Notes under the pieces: generated by a model | Database searches by the model: none | What the model was told of the DNA's origin: nothing | What the model saw: only the letters and a program-made list of their open reading frames with translations | Position numbers and translations under genes: made by a program | Assembly: GCF_000214355.1 (NCBI RefSeq) | Contig: NC_015577.1 | Location: forward strand, 1,940,453-2,004,452 | Length of the DNA stretch: 64,000 bases | Source of the DNA: Leadbettera azotonutricia ZAS-9 | Lineage (GTDB): Bacteria > Spirochaetota > Spirochaetia > Treponematales > Breznakiellaceae | Direction of reading: 5' to 3' | Shown: positions 9,417 to 18,854 of the stretch, piece by piece | How the letters are laid out: each line of letters starts with the position of its first letter | Position numbering within the stretch: position 1 is the first letter of the stretch

Positions 9417-11156
9417 TTACCGCCCCGGGACATTAATGGAATGGAGCAGATTATTAAGAGCCTTAAGAGGATCTTCGTACCGCTCTATCCTGATATGGAG
9501 TTCATAGTTTTTGTCCGATATGACCCTGATAGTTTTGCCTATGCAGTTGGAAACCTGCTGGGAGCCAATATCCGGGAAATACTGTGCTTTTCTGGGAATA
9601 AAAGTGCATTGCCTTCCGTCAAAGTTTACATCCGCAATATGGGCCGGCATGGGCACCAGGAAGATGAGGAAGTCGGATTTTCCGCCCCCAACCGAGAACG
9701 TGTAACCGGACTTAAGCGCATGTATATTGCGTCTGCCAATGGCAGTATTCTGATCTTCCACAAAGAGGGAAAGCATGGGCGCGCCGTTTTCAAAGTCCAG
9801 GTTCTGATCAACAAGCTTGTCTTTAGGCATGGGCTTGCGCTTGGGCGGCGGATAGGCGAGAGGAGGACTGCCCGCGTTTTTCTGCTTTTCCGCATACTGC
9901 GACATCATTTCGCGGTTGTCCTCCGGAGGGGCAGCCGTCAAAATAGTCGGCGAAGATGCCTGAGCCATAACCCTGTTGGGCGAACTGTGGAGGTTCCTCG
10001 AAATAAGGAAGATGATGAGGGCAAGTATGAGGAGTGCGAGAATAATCAATCCAATGATGAGGGGAAGAGGCAGATCGCTGCCGCCCGAACTCCCCGCGGG
10101 CTGAGTCCGGGAAGTTTGAGCAGGAGTCGTCTGGCTAGGCTGCTGTTGCGGGGCTGTCTGGGCAGGAGTTGTCTGCTGTTGCGGGGTTGTTTGAGCAGGG
10201 GGCGTCTGGCCGGGCTGCTGGGTTGTTTGTGCGCCAGTATCCGTGGAATTCCCGACGGCAGAGCTTCCGGCGGATGGTTGGTCGGGCTGTTGAGCTGTTT
10301 CTTGCTGGGCGGGCTGCGAGGGAATTTGCTGGGCCGGAGTTTGCTGAGGCTGCTGTGGAGGCTGGGCTGCCGCTGCGCCTGAGGGCTGCTGCGCCTGAGT
10401 TGCTGGCTGGCTGGGCGTTTGCGCCGGACCAGTCTGCGCGGTTTGCGGTGTCGGAGAAGACTGTTGCTGTCCGGCCTGGGTTGATGGCGCATTTGAAGCG
10501 GAAGGCTGCTGCGCCGCAGGTTGGCTTGACTCCGGTGCTTGAGCAGACGGTTGCTGCTGTGCCGGGGTTTGAGTGACTGGCTGGGTTGCAGGCGCAGCAG
10601 GGGCACGAGGCGTCTGGGGAACAGCCGCCGGCCTTCCTGAAACAGGCGGCTTCCCTGCAATTGGCACTTTAATATATTGCAGATCCGAGTTTTGGTTTTT
10701 CAGCCGGGCCGATGAATCGTTAATTGCAGCCTGCGCTGCCGCAGATCCGCCATCGCCGTCAGTTACCAATACTACCTTACGGTGCCGGCTTCCGGGCAGG
10801 GAAGCGGCATATTTTTCAGCAAACGAAAGAGCCCCTGAAACATCAGAATTAGGATCCAGGGGATACATGAGCAGAAGACGGCCTATAATGGTTTCCACAT
10901 CCCCCACGCCCTCGACTCTGCGGGAAATTTCTATCTTGGGGGTTCCGGAAAACGAGATAAGATGAAAGGTATCCCCAATGCGGAGGAATTCCTTAAGGAA
11001 AGGCCCGATAAGGTAATCGCTGGTTTCCTGGTATGAATCACTCATACTGGCGGAAGTATCCAGGAGCACCACAAGATCCATAGGGCCCGCAGTTTGACCT
11101 GCAGCGCAAAAAATGAGTCCTAAGGCAAGTATCAAGGCAAATACTGTTTTTTTCAT
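9417..11156 (-). CDS. vWA-domain membrane protein with long Pro/Gln-rich linker
   Basis: The 579-residue protein has a signal peptide (MKKTVFALILALGLIFCAAG) and a von Willebrand A domain (about residues 27-165) with the metal-site motif DTSASMS and the later VTDGDGG. A linker of about 180 residues made almost only of Pro, Gln, Ala, Thr and Ser follows. A membrane span (LIIGLIILALLILALIIFLI, about 365-385) leads to a C-terminal domain of about 190 residues. The piece with IGRRNIHALKSGYTFSVGG looks like a divergent FHA-type fold, but this is uncertain. The architecture suggests an envelope adhesion or assembly protein signalling across the inner membrane (inference). The ATG follows AGGAGC. Confidence 0.7.
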   Translation of the reverse strand: MKKTVFALILALGLIFCAAGQTAGPMDLVVLLDTSASMSDSYQETSDYLIGPFLKEFLRIGDTFHLISFSGTPKIEISRRVEGVGDVETIIGRLLLMYPLDPNSDVSGALSFAEKYAASLPGSRHRKVVLVTDGDGGSAAAQAAINDSSARLKNQNSDLQYIKVPIAGKPPVSGRPAAVPQTPRAPAAPATQPVTQTPAQQQPSAQAPESSQPAAQQPSASNAPSTQAGQQQSSPTPQTAQTGPAQTPSQPATQAQQPSGAAAAQPPQQPQQTPAQQIPSQPAQQETAQQPDQPSAGSSAVGNSTDTGAQTTQQPGQTPPAQTTPQQQTTPAQTAPQQQPSQTTPAQTSRTQPAGSSGGSDLPLPLIIGLIILALLILALIIFLISRNLHSSPNRVMAQASSPTILTAAPPEDNREMMSQYAEKQKNAGSPPLAYPPPKRKPMPKDKLVDQNLDFENGAPMLSLFVEDQNTAIGRRNIHALKSGYTFSVGGGKSDFLIFLVPMPAHIADVNFDGRQCTFIPRKAQYFPDIGSQQVSNCIGKTIRVISDKNYELHIRIERYEDPLKALNNLLHSINVPGR

Positions 11157-11188
11157 GTATTGCTCCTGTTCTTTATTCTATTCTAATG

Positions 11189-13933
11189 CTAAAAGGCAGA
11201 GCTAATGGAAATTACCTGGTAAGAAATTTTCTCATTGTCCCGGACAATATCCATTTTATCACCCACACCCTTATCCCAAATAGCCGCGCCAAATGGCGAG
11301 AGATAAGAAATGATCCTCTTGTCAGGATCCGATTCCCATTGCCCGAATATCGTATAGACCTCTTCCTTTCCGGCAGTGTGGTTCTGAAGGACTACCTTGG
11401 TGCCGAAAGACACCCTTGCGGTATTTACCATGGAAGGCTCGAAAATCTGGGCCCGTTCGATATCTTCGCTGAGCTTTGCAACGCTTGCATTGAGCATGGC
11501 CTGTCTCCGCTTGGCCTCGTCGTGTTCGGCATTTTCCTTTAAGTCGCCGTGGAGCTTGGCCTCTTCCAGTTCCTTTGAGTTAGCCGGCAATTCTTCTTCG
11601 AGTATCTTCTGAAGCTCTCTTTGCTTCTCCTGATACATTGCCCGGGTAACAATGAAACCCAGGGGAACGACCTTCTTTTCGTCATCGCCGAAAAATTTAA
11701 AGTCGGGGTGCTTGCCCAGGATTCGGTTCCTAAGGCTCATCTTCTCTGCGGGATCAAGATCCTTGACATCGTTAATGAATGTATAGAACCGGATAATTGT
11801 ATCGGGATCAGCCTCGTCAATATAATGATTGATAACACCCTCTTTAAAGAGGATCGTGTAAACCTGTTTGTTGATTTTGCGGTTCTCTGTAGTATCCCTG
11901 CGGTTTTCAATTTCCCTGTACGTAACATTAAGAATATGTATCAGGGTGATAAGCTGCTTTTCGAAGGAAATATTCGCCTTTTTGTACCAGTCCTCCTGGC
12001 TCGAATTTTTATAGAGCCAAACCACCGCTTCCCGGTATTCCCGGTAGTTGTCAAAACAGGCAAGGGTAAGAGAAGTAAGCTTGTCGCTGTACCCTTCCTT
12101 TTGCAGATTAACAATGATGGAATGAAGGGGATAATGGGGAAAGAGCTTGATGAAAATACCCGCCCAGCCGGGGATGAAAAGCTGTATCTGCCTGAGAAAA
12201 TCTTCCTTCAGCTTCACATCCTTGAGATTGGTGTAGAGTTCGTTAGGATCGTCTATGCCTTCAAAGATCTCGGTAAAGCTCATTTTAAGCCCTGCGCCAA
12301 GGTGGGGGTATTGGCTTACCAGATCTTTTACCAGCAAATAGGACGCCACGACCTGTTCGTTCACCTGATTATAGGATTTAAGATAGCCCGTAAAATAAGC
12401 AAACATCTCGGTAAAGTATTCCGAATCAAGCTCCGGATCTTTCTGCTCTGTGAAGGCGCGTATGGTCTGGGCGCGGTCAAAGAAATTGCGCTCAGCCTTG
12501 AATTCGTTGTGGAGTTTTTCATCCATGCTGATGGGCCTGTCGCGTACCGTAAAAAGGTCGATGTTTTCGGGGCTGACGCCGAATGAAGAATTGGACTTGA
12601 ATTCTTCCCTGGCTTTGGCGCTCCATGTAGTCCATTCACCCGGAGAAAGAACCGAAGGAACCAGTTCAGCCTTGATGCGCTTTATATCGCAGGAATTGCC
12701 AAAACTTTTTATTACCGTCATAAGAGCCCATGCGTAATCTTTTTTTACTTTGTCATGAAGCTCGTCATGAAGCTCGCCGTTGATCACTTCTTTTTTTGTT
12801 GTTGCCCTTAGCACCCAAATATGATCTTTTGAAAGGGTCTGGAGGGAATCTACAGCCATCTTCAAGGACATGGAATGCTTGCGCTTTTTGGCGAAATCAA
12901 TGAGTATGTCGTCCCCTTTGACATTGGCTATGCGGCCCACGCCCCAGGTGCGGTGGTACACAAAGTTGCCCTTGTCGAAGGCGATGTGTTTCTCAAAGTC
13001 CGCCACTGCCTCTATCACGTTCCTCGGCCCCTGGGCAAGGCTGGAGACCCGTACATAGGCTTCAAGCTGGCTGTGGCCGGCGTATTTTTTCCTGAAACAT
13101 TCGGTAATATCCTTGCGGGCCTGTTTATCGTCATTGTCGTACCCAAGAATGATTTTCAAAACCGTTATTGCCGTATTGATATCATCCCGCTTTACGCAGA
13201 AATCGTACACATCCCTCAGGAGAAGCACTGCCTTGTCATCGCTGATGTTTTTGGCTATGCGCTTCTGCACATGGAGAAAAAATTCCGTATCTTCCGGGCA
13301 ATACTGCAGAAGCTTTTCCCAAATTTCTTTGATGTTGCTGAAAAGCGCCTTTACAATGTACCGGTGCAGGGCTTTTTTGTAATAGTCAACCGCATTCTCG
13401 ATATCCCCAAGCTTTTCGTAATGCTCGGCCAGGGCCTTGGCAAGATCGGCTTCTTCATAATCCACCTTCACCAGGCGCACCCATGTACTGTAAATGGCTT
13501 CTTCGTTATTCTCGTTTTTATAGCAGTCCGCCAGGGTACGGAGGGCGAATTTGGATTCGCCTATTTCGAGTATCCCTTCGCAGAGGTATTTTACAATGTT
13601 CCACTTGTGGTTGTCCACAAAAATGGTTACCAGGTTTATCATGGCCGAATCGTCGATGATCTGGCGCGACAAGGATACCATTCCCGCAAAGTAGAGAGCG
13701 ATAATGCTATTCTTGGTATGCACCAGATGATCTTCGCAGAGATTTTTTAAATCGTCAAAAATCGCCGCTTCCCTGGTTTCATTCAGAATAGAATCGAGTT
13801 CCTTGAACTGGGTGGTAGAGTAATTGCTGAGGGTAGCACGGGTAAACTTCTCTTCGGTCAGCATTTCCTGCACATTCTTAAGGAGGGGGTGTAAGCTTTT
13901 CGCTTCTGTTTCTACTGCTTCAACTTCAGACAT
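11189..13933 (-). CDS. greA: Large helical-repeat protein with C-terminal GreA transcript-cleavage domain
   Basis: The 914-residue protein starts at ATG 13933 after TAGGAG. Residues up to about 750 form helical, partly TPR-like repeats (for example ALAEHYEKLGDIENAVDYYKK). From about 757 the protein matches GreA: a coiled coil with the acidic tip HGDLKENAEHDEAKRRQ, whose Asp and Glu are the residues GreA inserts into the RNA polymerase secondary channel, followed by the FKBP-like domain ending ISYQVISISSAF. Ordinary GreA has about 160 residues, so this is a roughly six-fold larger form, which I recall from other treponemes. It should rescue backtracked RNA polymerase; the role of the extension is unknown. 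Confidence 0.85.
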   Translation of the reverse strand: MSEVEAVETEAKSLHPLLKNVQEMLTEEKFTRATLSNYSTTQFKELDSILNETREAAIFDDLKNLCEDHLVHTKNSIIALYFAGMVSLSRQIIDDSAMINLVTIFVDNHKWNIVKYLCEGILEIGESKFALRTLADCYKNENNEEAIYSTWVRLVKVDYEEADLAKALAEHYEKLGDIENAVDYYKKALHRYIVKALFSNIKEIWEKLLQYCPEDTEFFLHVQKRIAKNISDDKAVLLLRDVYDFCVKRDDINTAITVLKIILGYDNDDKQARKDITECFRKKYAGHSQLEAYVRVSSLAQGPRNVIEAVADFEKHIAFDKGNFVYHRTWGVGRIANVKGDDILIDFAKKRKHSMSLKMAVDSLQTLSKDHIWVLRATTKKEVINGELHDELHDKVKKDYAWALMTVIKSFGNSCDIKRIKAELVPSVLSPGEWTTWSAKAREEFKSNSSFGVSPENIDLFTVRDRPISMDEKLHNEFKAERNFFDRAQTIRAFTEQKDPELDSEYFTEMFAYFTGYLKSYNQVNEQVVASYLLVKDLVSQYPHLGAGLKMSFTEIFEGIDDPNELYTNLKDVKLKEDFLRQIQLFIPGWAGIFIKLFPHYPLHSIIVNLQKEGYSDKLTSLTLACFDNYREYREAVVWLYKNSSQEDWYKKANISFEKQLITLIHILNVTYREIENRRDTTENRKINKQVYTILFKEGVINHYIDEADPDTIIRFYTFINDVKDLDPAEKMSLRNRILGKHPDFKFFGDDEKKVVPLGFIVTRAMYQEKQRELQKILEEELPANSKELEEAKLHGDLKENAEHDEAKRRQAMLNASVAKLSEDIERAQIFEPSMVNTARVSFGTKVVLQNHTAGKEEVYTIFGQWESDPDKRIISYLSPFGAAIWDKGVGDKMDIVRDNEKISYQVISISSAF

Positions 13934-13944
13934 CTCGTATGCTC

Positions 13945-14886
13945 CTAATTTCGGTACTGTTCATAAATGGCCGGATCGATAAACTTTATCTTCAGCATGG
14001 TCTCTTCAACCGCTTCCGAATTATCCCGAACATTCTCATAATGGTCGATAAGCCTGAAATACCGGTTTATGAGCCGGGGTTTCAGGATGCCTGCATCGGA
14101 ACTGCCCCGGAGATCATTCTCCAGGGTCAGGATGGACTGTTTAAGCCCTCCAAGCTCCACGGGTTTAAGTTCCCGTTTAATGGAAAAAACGCCCCACAGG
14201 CAGCCATAAACCGGTATCCATTCAGCCAGTTCCTGGCCGCCATAGCCAAGCTCCGCTGTTTTCTCCTTAAGCCTTAGTATCATCTCCGATTCCATGGACT
14301 GGAGATCTATGCCCTGGGGGTTCAGAAAGAAGGCTTCCCTGAAAAGCACCTTGGCTGCCCTGGAATCCCCCAGCAGGGCTTTCGTGTCAGCCATCTCTGC
14401 GAGGGCGCCTGAGTCTTCCCGCTTTGCGCGGGCTGCCAGCTCCAGGTACTTCACCGCCTCCTCGTAATTCCCAACCCCCTTGTAGCAGCGCCCAACCTGA
14501 AGCATGACTTCAGGGTCCTGCTGACTCTCGCCCAAAGCCTCTCCAAATGAAGAGAGGGCCAGGGAAAAAACATAATGCCGCACAGCGAACTGGCAGGAAT
14601 CGAAAGAGCTTCCGGCGGCTTCGCTTATGCGTTCCTGAAACACCTGAAAGATCTTCCACTGGGCCAAAATGTACCCGCCTTTTTCATAGGGGCTGCGAAA
14701 ATCTTCAAGCCTCTTGAGCTTGTCAAGCCACCAAGTCAAACACTTAAGGGCGAAGAGGACTTCCTGATGCTCATAGTCCTCCTTCAAGGCTTCCTGAAGG
14801 AACCGGAGGGCTGTGTCCGCCCCTGCGTCTTTCAGGCTGTTGTAGGCTTTTTGAAGGAGCCCTTCGATAGTTGTTTCCCCGCTCAT
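13945..14886 (-). CDS. TPR-repeat protein
   Basis: The 313-residue protein has no signal peptide and consists of helical repeats. The clearest TPR unit is in the middle (EVMLQVGRCYKGVGNYEEAV). It is probably a cytoplasmic scaffold. It lies 11 bases upstream of the greA-fusion gene and shares helical-repeat character with that gene's N-terminal part, so the two products may work together (inference). A good promoter lies 25 bases upstream of its ATG. Confidence 0.65.
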   Translation of the reverse strand: MSGETTIEGLLQKAYNSLKDAGADTALRFLQEALKEDYEHQEVLFALKCLTWWLDKLKRLEDFRSPYEKGGYILAQWKIFQVFQERISEAAGSSFDSCQFAVRHYVFSLALSSFGEALGESQQDPEVMLQVGRCYKGVGNYEEAVKYLELAARAKREDSGALAEMADTKALLGDSRAAKVLFREAFFLNPQGIDLQSMESEMILRLKEKTAELGYGGQELAEWIPVYGCLWGVFSIKRELKPVELGGLKQSILTLENDLRGSSDAGILKPRLINRYFRLIDHYENVRDNSEAVEETMLKIKFIDPAIYEQYRN

Positions 14887-14910
14887 ACTTGATAATAATA
14901 TACCACTCTT

Positions 14911-14938
14911 ATTATATCATTTTGGCTGTTTTTGGCAA
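14911..14938 (-). promoter_or_regulatory. Sigma-70 promoter of the TPR-greA-vWA transcription unit
   Basis: On the minus strand TTGCCA (14938-14933) and a perfect TATAAT (14916-14911) are 16 bases apart. They sit just upstream of the TPR gene and face away from rpe. This is one of the best promoter matches in the window. Confidence 0.6.
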
Positions 14939-14977
14939 GACCTTTACAAGAAGCCTGCCGGGGATTATCATAAAAAC

Positions 14978-15637
14978 ATGAAGGTACCCGTCATAGCCCC
15001 TTCGGTTTTGGCCGCAAATTTTTCCCGCCTGGCAGAAGCAGAGGCTGCAATTGATGCTTCGGGCGCAGAATGGACCCATCTGGATGTGATGGACGGGCAT
15101 TTTGTGCCCAATTTGACCTTTGGCCCAAAAATGGTATCCGACCTGCGGCCTTTGAGCAGCTCGGTATTCGATGTCCATCTCATGGTGGACAATCCCGGTG
15201 ATTTCATAGCCCTCTTTGCCAATGCGGGGGCCGATTACATCACTTTTCATATTGAAGCAGCGGTTCATGCCCACAGGCTGATCGGCGCCATACGGGATCT
15301 GGGGAAAAAGCCCGGCATCAGCATAGTGCCTTCCACCCCGGTTTCCTTTATCGAAGAGCTGCTTCCGGATCTGGATCTTGTACTGGTCATGACAGTGAAC
15401 CCCGGTTTCGGCGGCCAGGCCCTTATCCCAGGCTGCCTTGAAAAAGCGAAAAGCCTTGCCCGCATAAGGGACGAGAGGGGGCTTTCGTTCCTCATCTCCG
15501 TGGACGGAGGGATAAACGCGAAAACCGCGGAAAAAGCCAGGGAGGCGGGGGTTGATGTCATGGTGGCCGGGGAGGCATTCTTCAAAGCCCAGGACAAAAA
15601 GGCTCTAGTCGCCCTTCTCAAGGGCTGTACCCCATGA
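14978..15637 (+). CDS. rpe: Ribulose-phosphate 3-epimerase
   Basis: The 219-residue TIM-barrel enzyme interconverts ribulose 5-phosphate and xylulose 5-phosphate in the pentose phosphate pathway. Family segments are IAPSVLAANFSRL at the start, THLDVMDGHFVPNLTFGP with the metal-binding and catalytic Asp, FDVHLMVDNP, VMTVNPGFGGQ and SVDGGINAKTA. The start is the first ATG after the divergent promoter region, though the ribosome binding site is weak. The stop overlaps an upstream ATG of the next gene (ATGA). Confidence 0.96.
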   Translation: MKVPVIAPSVLAANFSRLAEAEAAIDASGAEWTHLDVMDGHFVPNLTFGPKMVSDLRPLSSSVFDVHLMVDNPGDFIALFANAGADYITFHIEAAVHAHRLIGAIRDLGKKPGISIVPSTPVSFIEELLPDLDLVLVMTVNPGFGGQALIPGCLEKAKSLARIRDERGLSFLISVDGGINAKTAEKAREAGVDVMVAGEAFFKAQDKKALVALLKGCTP

Positions 15638-15657
15638 GCCGATATAAGGAACAACGG

Positions 15658-16623
15658 ATGGTAATACATAAAACCCCTATTCTAGCCTTCATTCTTGCCG
15701 CTTCCCTGGCTTTGTGCGCCTTTTCCCAGGCCCAGGATGCAAACTCCCTGATTGAACGGCTTCAGGGGGGCATAGATCTTTACAGCCAGGGCAGATGGCG
15801 CGAAGCTGTCGGGGAACTGCGCAGAGTCCAGGCAAACGCGTCCACCAGGACCCAGAAAGCCGAAGCCCTCTATTGGATAAGCCTCTCGGAGCTTTCGGCT
15901 GGGGAATATGAGGCTGCCTTGCGGGATATGGAAGCCATGGAAGCTTTGGATCAGGCAAACCGCCGCATAAGCGAACTTGCCTACCATAAGGGAAGGGTCT
16001 ACTACTACCTTGGCCGCTATGACGAAGCAATCGTGCTCCTCAAAAACTACAGCGATGGGATCCCTTCAAAGCCTGACGGCAGCTATGCCCCGCAGAATGC
16101 CTCCAAAAGAGCTTCGGCCCTTTATTGGGTTGGGGAGTGCCTCTATTCCCTGGGCCTTCTGGACAAGGCCAACGAAGTCTTCCTTCTTATTACGGAAGAA
16201 TTTCCCCGGAGCCCCAAATATGAGGCTTCTTCTTACCGCATTGCCCTGATCAACCAAAAAAGAGTGGAGGCCGAGCTTCTTGGCCTCCTCAAGTGGAGCC
16301 ACGAAGAATCCCTTAAAACTATGGAAGAGTACCAGCGCCGCGAGCATGCCTATGATCAGGCTCTTATAGCCTACCAGAAACGCATTGCCGACATGCTCAA
16401 GGACACGCGGCTTTCGGATTTGGAAAACGAAAACGCCCAGTTCAGAAAGGAACTGGCATTTGCCCAGGAGCGCATTTCGGGCCTGGAACGGGATCTCCAG
16501 TTGGCCCTTGCGGGGTTCGACCCGGACGCTTCCCGTGATAAAAAGGCCCGCCTTGAAGCCATGAGAGATCAAGCCTCGAGCCTGATAAACGAAATTTCTT
16601 CAGCCGGGAGGTCAGGCAGATGA
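15658..16623 (+). CDS. Exported TPR protein with C-terminal coiled coil
   Basis: I prefer ATG 15658, preceded by AAGGA at a normal distance, over the ATG at 15634 that overlaps the rpe stop. The resulting 321-residue protein then begins with a clean signal peptide (MVIHKTPILAFILAASLALCAFSQA). TPR units fill about residues 25-200 (LYWVGECLYSLGLLDKANEV), followed by a charged coiled coil (about 235-295). The layout resembles the cell-envelope TPR proteins of the YbgF/BamD kind, without enough similarity to name it. The stop overlaps the next ATG (ATGA). Confidence 0.65.
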   Translation: MVIHKTPILAFILAASLALCAFSQAQDANSLIERLQGGIDLYSQGRWREAVGELRRVQANASTRTQKAEALYWISLSELSAGEYEAALRDMEAMEALDQANRRISELAYHKGRVYYYLGRYDEAIVLLKNYSDGIPSKPDGSYAPQNASKRASALYWVGECLYSLGLLDKANEVFLLITEEFPRSPKYEASSYRIALINQKRVEAELLGLLKWSHEESLKTMEEYQRREHAYDQALIAYQKRIADMLKDTRLSDLENENAQFRKELAFAQERISGLERDLQLALAGFDPDASRDKKARLEAMRDQASSLINEISSAGRSGR

Positions 16624-17696
16624 TCAGATGCAGGGTTATGGCCGCGTTGTTTTTATTCGCATTTTTTCTTCCCCGCCTCGGGGCTGTCGAATACACCGAC
16701 GGCTCTGTCAAGCTGGTACTCTGGGAAGACAACGGCCGTTTTTCCCTTTATGCAAAAAATGCGCATTCCCAGTACGTTCCGTTTTTTACGGATCAGGATC
16801 CCAGGACCAGTTTCCTTGCGGTGATGGTCAATGACCATTCCTACAAACTGGGAGATACTTCAAGCTTTAAAATAAGGCTGGGGGGGGATTCCCGTAAACC
16901 ATCACTGGTTTTTGAATCTTCCTTTCTTTTGGTAACCGAGGAATTTTCTTTTATTCAAACCTCGGATGCCGGAGAGGCAAACGGCGTCTCCATAACCATC
17001 ACCATAGAAAACAAGGTCAACCAGCAGTCCATGGTGGGGCTGCGCTATCTTTTGGATACATCTTTGGGCGAGTACCGTTCGGGGCCGCCCTTTGCTATTA
17101 ATGCCAAAGCCATAAATTCTGAAACCCTTATTGAAAAAGGGGCAAGCACAGGCTATTGGGTCTCGGAGAACGACACCCTTTCCCTTACAGGCAGCCTGTC
17201 CGGCGACAGCATCCACTTTGCCAATTGGAAGCGCCTCAACGATGTGCCCTGGAAAACCCCCTATGCCCAGGGCCGGAATTTCAATTCCCCTCCATACTCA
17301 GTGGGGGATTCCGCAGTCTGCTACTACTTTGAGCCCAAGGCCATAAGCCGGGGCGAAACCCGCACGGTTTCTTTCACCCTTGCCGCAGGAAGATCCGGGG
17401 GCTTCCCGGTTCAAACAGCCGAAGTCCCGCCTCCGGCCCCTGAAACCTCTGAAACCCCCGAAACCCCTGCGGCAGTTCCTACAGCAATCCCCGAGCCGGT
17501 GGTTATTGTGCCTGCCCCTGTGCTAAGCCCCGAAGATCAGAAGGATAGGGATCTGGCCTTGATACGGCAGCTCATAGGGCGGATAGATGGGTACATGATT
17601 TCGGGGGCTGCCACCGAGGAAGAGCTTTCCGCCATGGAGTACACCCTTGGCCAGCTCATGGCAAAGTACGGGATGGAGCCCCATACCCGGCCTTAA
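16620..17696 (+). CDS. Exported protein of unknown function
   Basis: The 358-residue protein has a signal peptide (MIRCRVMAALFLFAFFLPRLGA). A beta-rich domain follows to about residue 255, containing ITIENKVNQQSMVGLRYLLDT and segments rich in Ser, Thr and aromatic residues. Next is a Pro/Glu/Thr linker and a short helical end. I recognise no catalytic motif. Its ATG overlaps the stop of the preceding TPR gene and the following gene begins one base after its stop, so the three form one envelope-related operon with rpe. Confidence 0.5.
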   Translation: MIRCRVMAALFLFAFFLPRLGAVEYTDGSVKLVLWEDNGRFSLYAKNAHSQYVPFFTDQDPRTSFLAVMVNDHSYKLGDTSSFKIRLGGDSRKPSLVFESSFLLVTEEFSFIQTSDAGEANGVSITITIENKVNQQSMVGLRYLLDTSLGEYRSGPPFAINAKAINSETLIEKGASTGYWVSENDTLSLTGSLSGDSIHFANWKRLNDVPWKTPYAQGRNFNSPPYSVGDSAVCYYFEPKAISRGETRTVSFTLAAGRSGGFPVQTAEVPPPAPETSETPETPAAVPTAIPEPVVIVPAPVLSPEDQKDRDLALIRQLIGRIDGYMISGAATEEELSAMEYTLGQLMAKYGMEPHTRP

Positions 17697-17697
17697 T

Positions 17698-18837
17698 ATG
17701 AAGAGCGATCCCCTTTTCAAAGCCAATCAAATAGCCCATAGGGGCAATTACGATGGCGCCATACGGATCCTGGAACCCGAGGTTTACCGTTACTACGGTT
17801 CTTATACCTATAATTACCTTCTTGGGATTTCCTATCTCTATAGCCGGGTGTACGGCATGGCCCTGACTTATTTGCGCCTTGCCAGGGAAATAAAAATGAG
17901 GGAGCCCTCTGTGCTCCTTGGCCTTGCTGCCCTCTACCTGAACCATGGCGATACCGACAGGGCAGTGGACCTCTATCTTGAAGTCCAGGAACTGGATGAA
18001 AAAAACCCCATAGCCCGCAAGGCTCTCAAAATAATACGCAGGAACCCAGGCCCTGAAAACATGTCCACCTGGATAGATTCAGGCAAGCTCCACACATTGT
18101 TTCCGCCCCTGCCCAAATTACAAAAAAATCCCGGAAGAATAATAGCAATTGCCATCGGCATTGTCGCGGTGCTTGGCCTTTCGGGAGGCATACTTGCCAA
18201 GACAGGGGTGTTGCCTTTCTTTGAAAAACAGAACCAGCGCCGTGCCCTGGAAGGCATAGAGCTTGCCAAAGAGGACCAGGATGCCCCTATGCAGGTGGAC
18301 GGCAGTTACCGCTATGTGCTGACCCGCAATCAGGTTCTGGATAATTACAACGAGGCGCGGCGCCTCTTCACCACTTACCGTGATGAAGCCGCCAGGGTCA
18401 ACCTTAACCGCATACTCGAATCCAACGGCCCCGAGCCTATCAAGAACAAGGCCCGGCTCCTCATCTCCTTTATGGAAACCCCCGGCTTTGACACCATGCG
18501 CAAGCTTCCCCCAAGCGATCTTTTCGCCTACTCGGTGGTCATAAAAGAGCCCGCAATTTACCGGGACTGCCACATCATCTGGAGGGGCATGGCCAGTAAT
18601 CTTAGCCAGGAGCAGACCCACACCTCCTTTGATTTTCTCGTCGGCTATGACACCCGCCATATCCTGGACGGCATAGTCCGGGTGGATTTCGATTTTGCCA
18701 TCCCGGTAAACCCCGAGCGTCCTGTCGAAATCCTGGGCCGCGTTATCCCCATCCTGTCGGAAAGCGGTTTGGACATACGCATCCAGGGCATAGCCCTTAA
18801 CCAGGCCGGGCTTTTGGAGCAGGCTCAGCAGCCATAA
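17698..18837 (+). CDS. TPR protein with a single central membrane span
   Basis: Starting at ATG 17698, one base after the previous stop, the protein has 379 residues. The N-terminal part (about 1-120) carries TPR-like helices (YLLGISYLYSRVYGMALTYLRLA and LGLAALYLNHGDTDRAVDLY). A membrane span lies near residue 145-165 (IIAIAIGIVAVLGLSGGILA). The rest, about 215 residues, is predicted extracytoplasmic and has no motif I know. A TPR domain inside and a sensor-like domain outside suggest an envelope assembly or monitoring role (inference). Confidence 0.55.
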   Translation: MKSDPLFKANQIAHRGNYDGAIRILEPEVYRYYGSYTYNYLLGISYLYSRVYGMALTYLRLAREIKMREPSVLLGLAALYLNHGDTDRAVDLYLEVQELDEKNPIARKALKIIRRNPGPENMSTWIDSGKLHTLFPPLPKLQKNPGRIIAIAIGIVAVLGLSGGILAKTGVLPFFEKQNQRRALEGIELAKEDQDAPMQVDGSYRYVLTRNQVLDNYNEARRLFTTYRDEAARVNLNRILESNGPEPIKNKARLLISFMETPGFDTMRKLPPSDLFAYSVVIKEPAIYRDCHIIWRGMASNLSQEQTHTSFDFLVGYDTRHILDGIVRVDFDFAIPVNPERPVEILGRVIPILSESGLDIRIQGIALNQAGLLEQAQQP

Positions 18838-18854
18838 GTCTGAATCGGAAATCC

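Noticed and set aside
9405-10382. A 325-codon open frame on the plus strand opposite the vWA gene
   Set aside because: It is the complement of the Pro/Gln-rich coding repeats; its product is an Arg/Gly/Leu low-complexity chain with no domain, and the minus-strand gene has a signal peptide and vWA motifs.
11621-12586. A 321-codon plus-strand frame opposite the greA-fusion gene
   Set aside because: It is a shadow of the helical-repeat coding sequence; no ribosome site or domain supports it.
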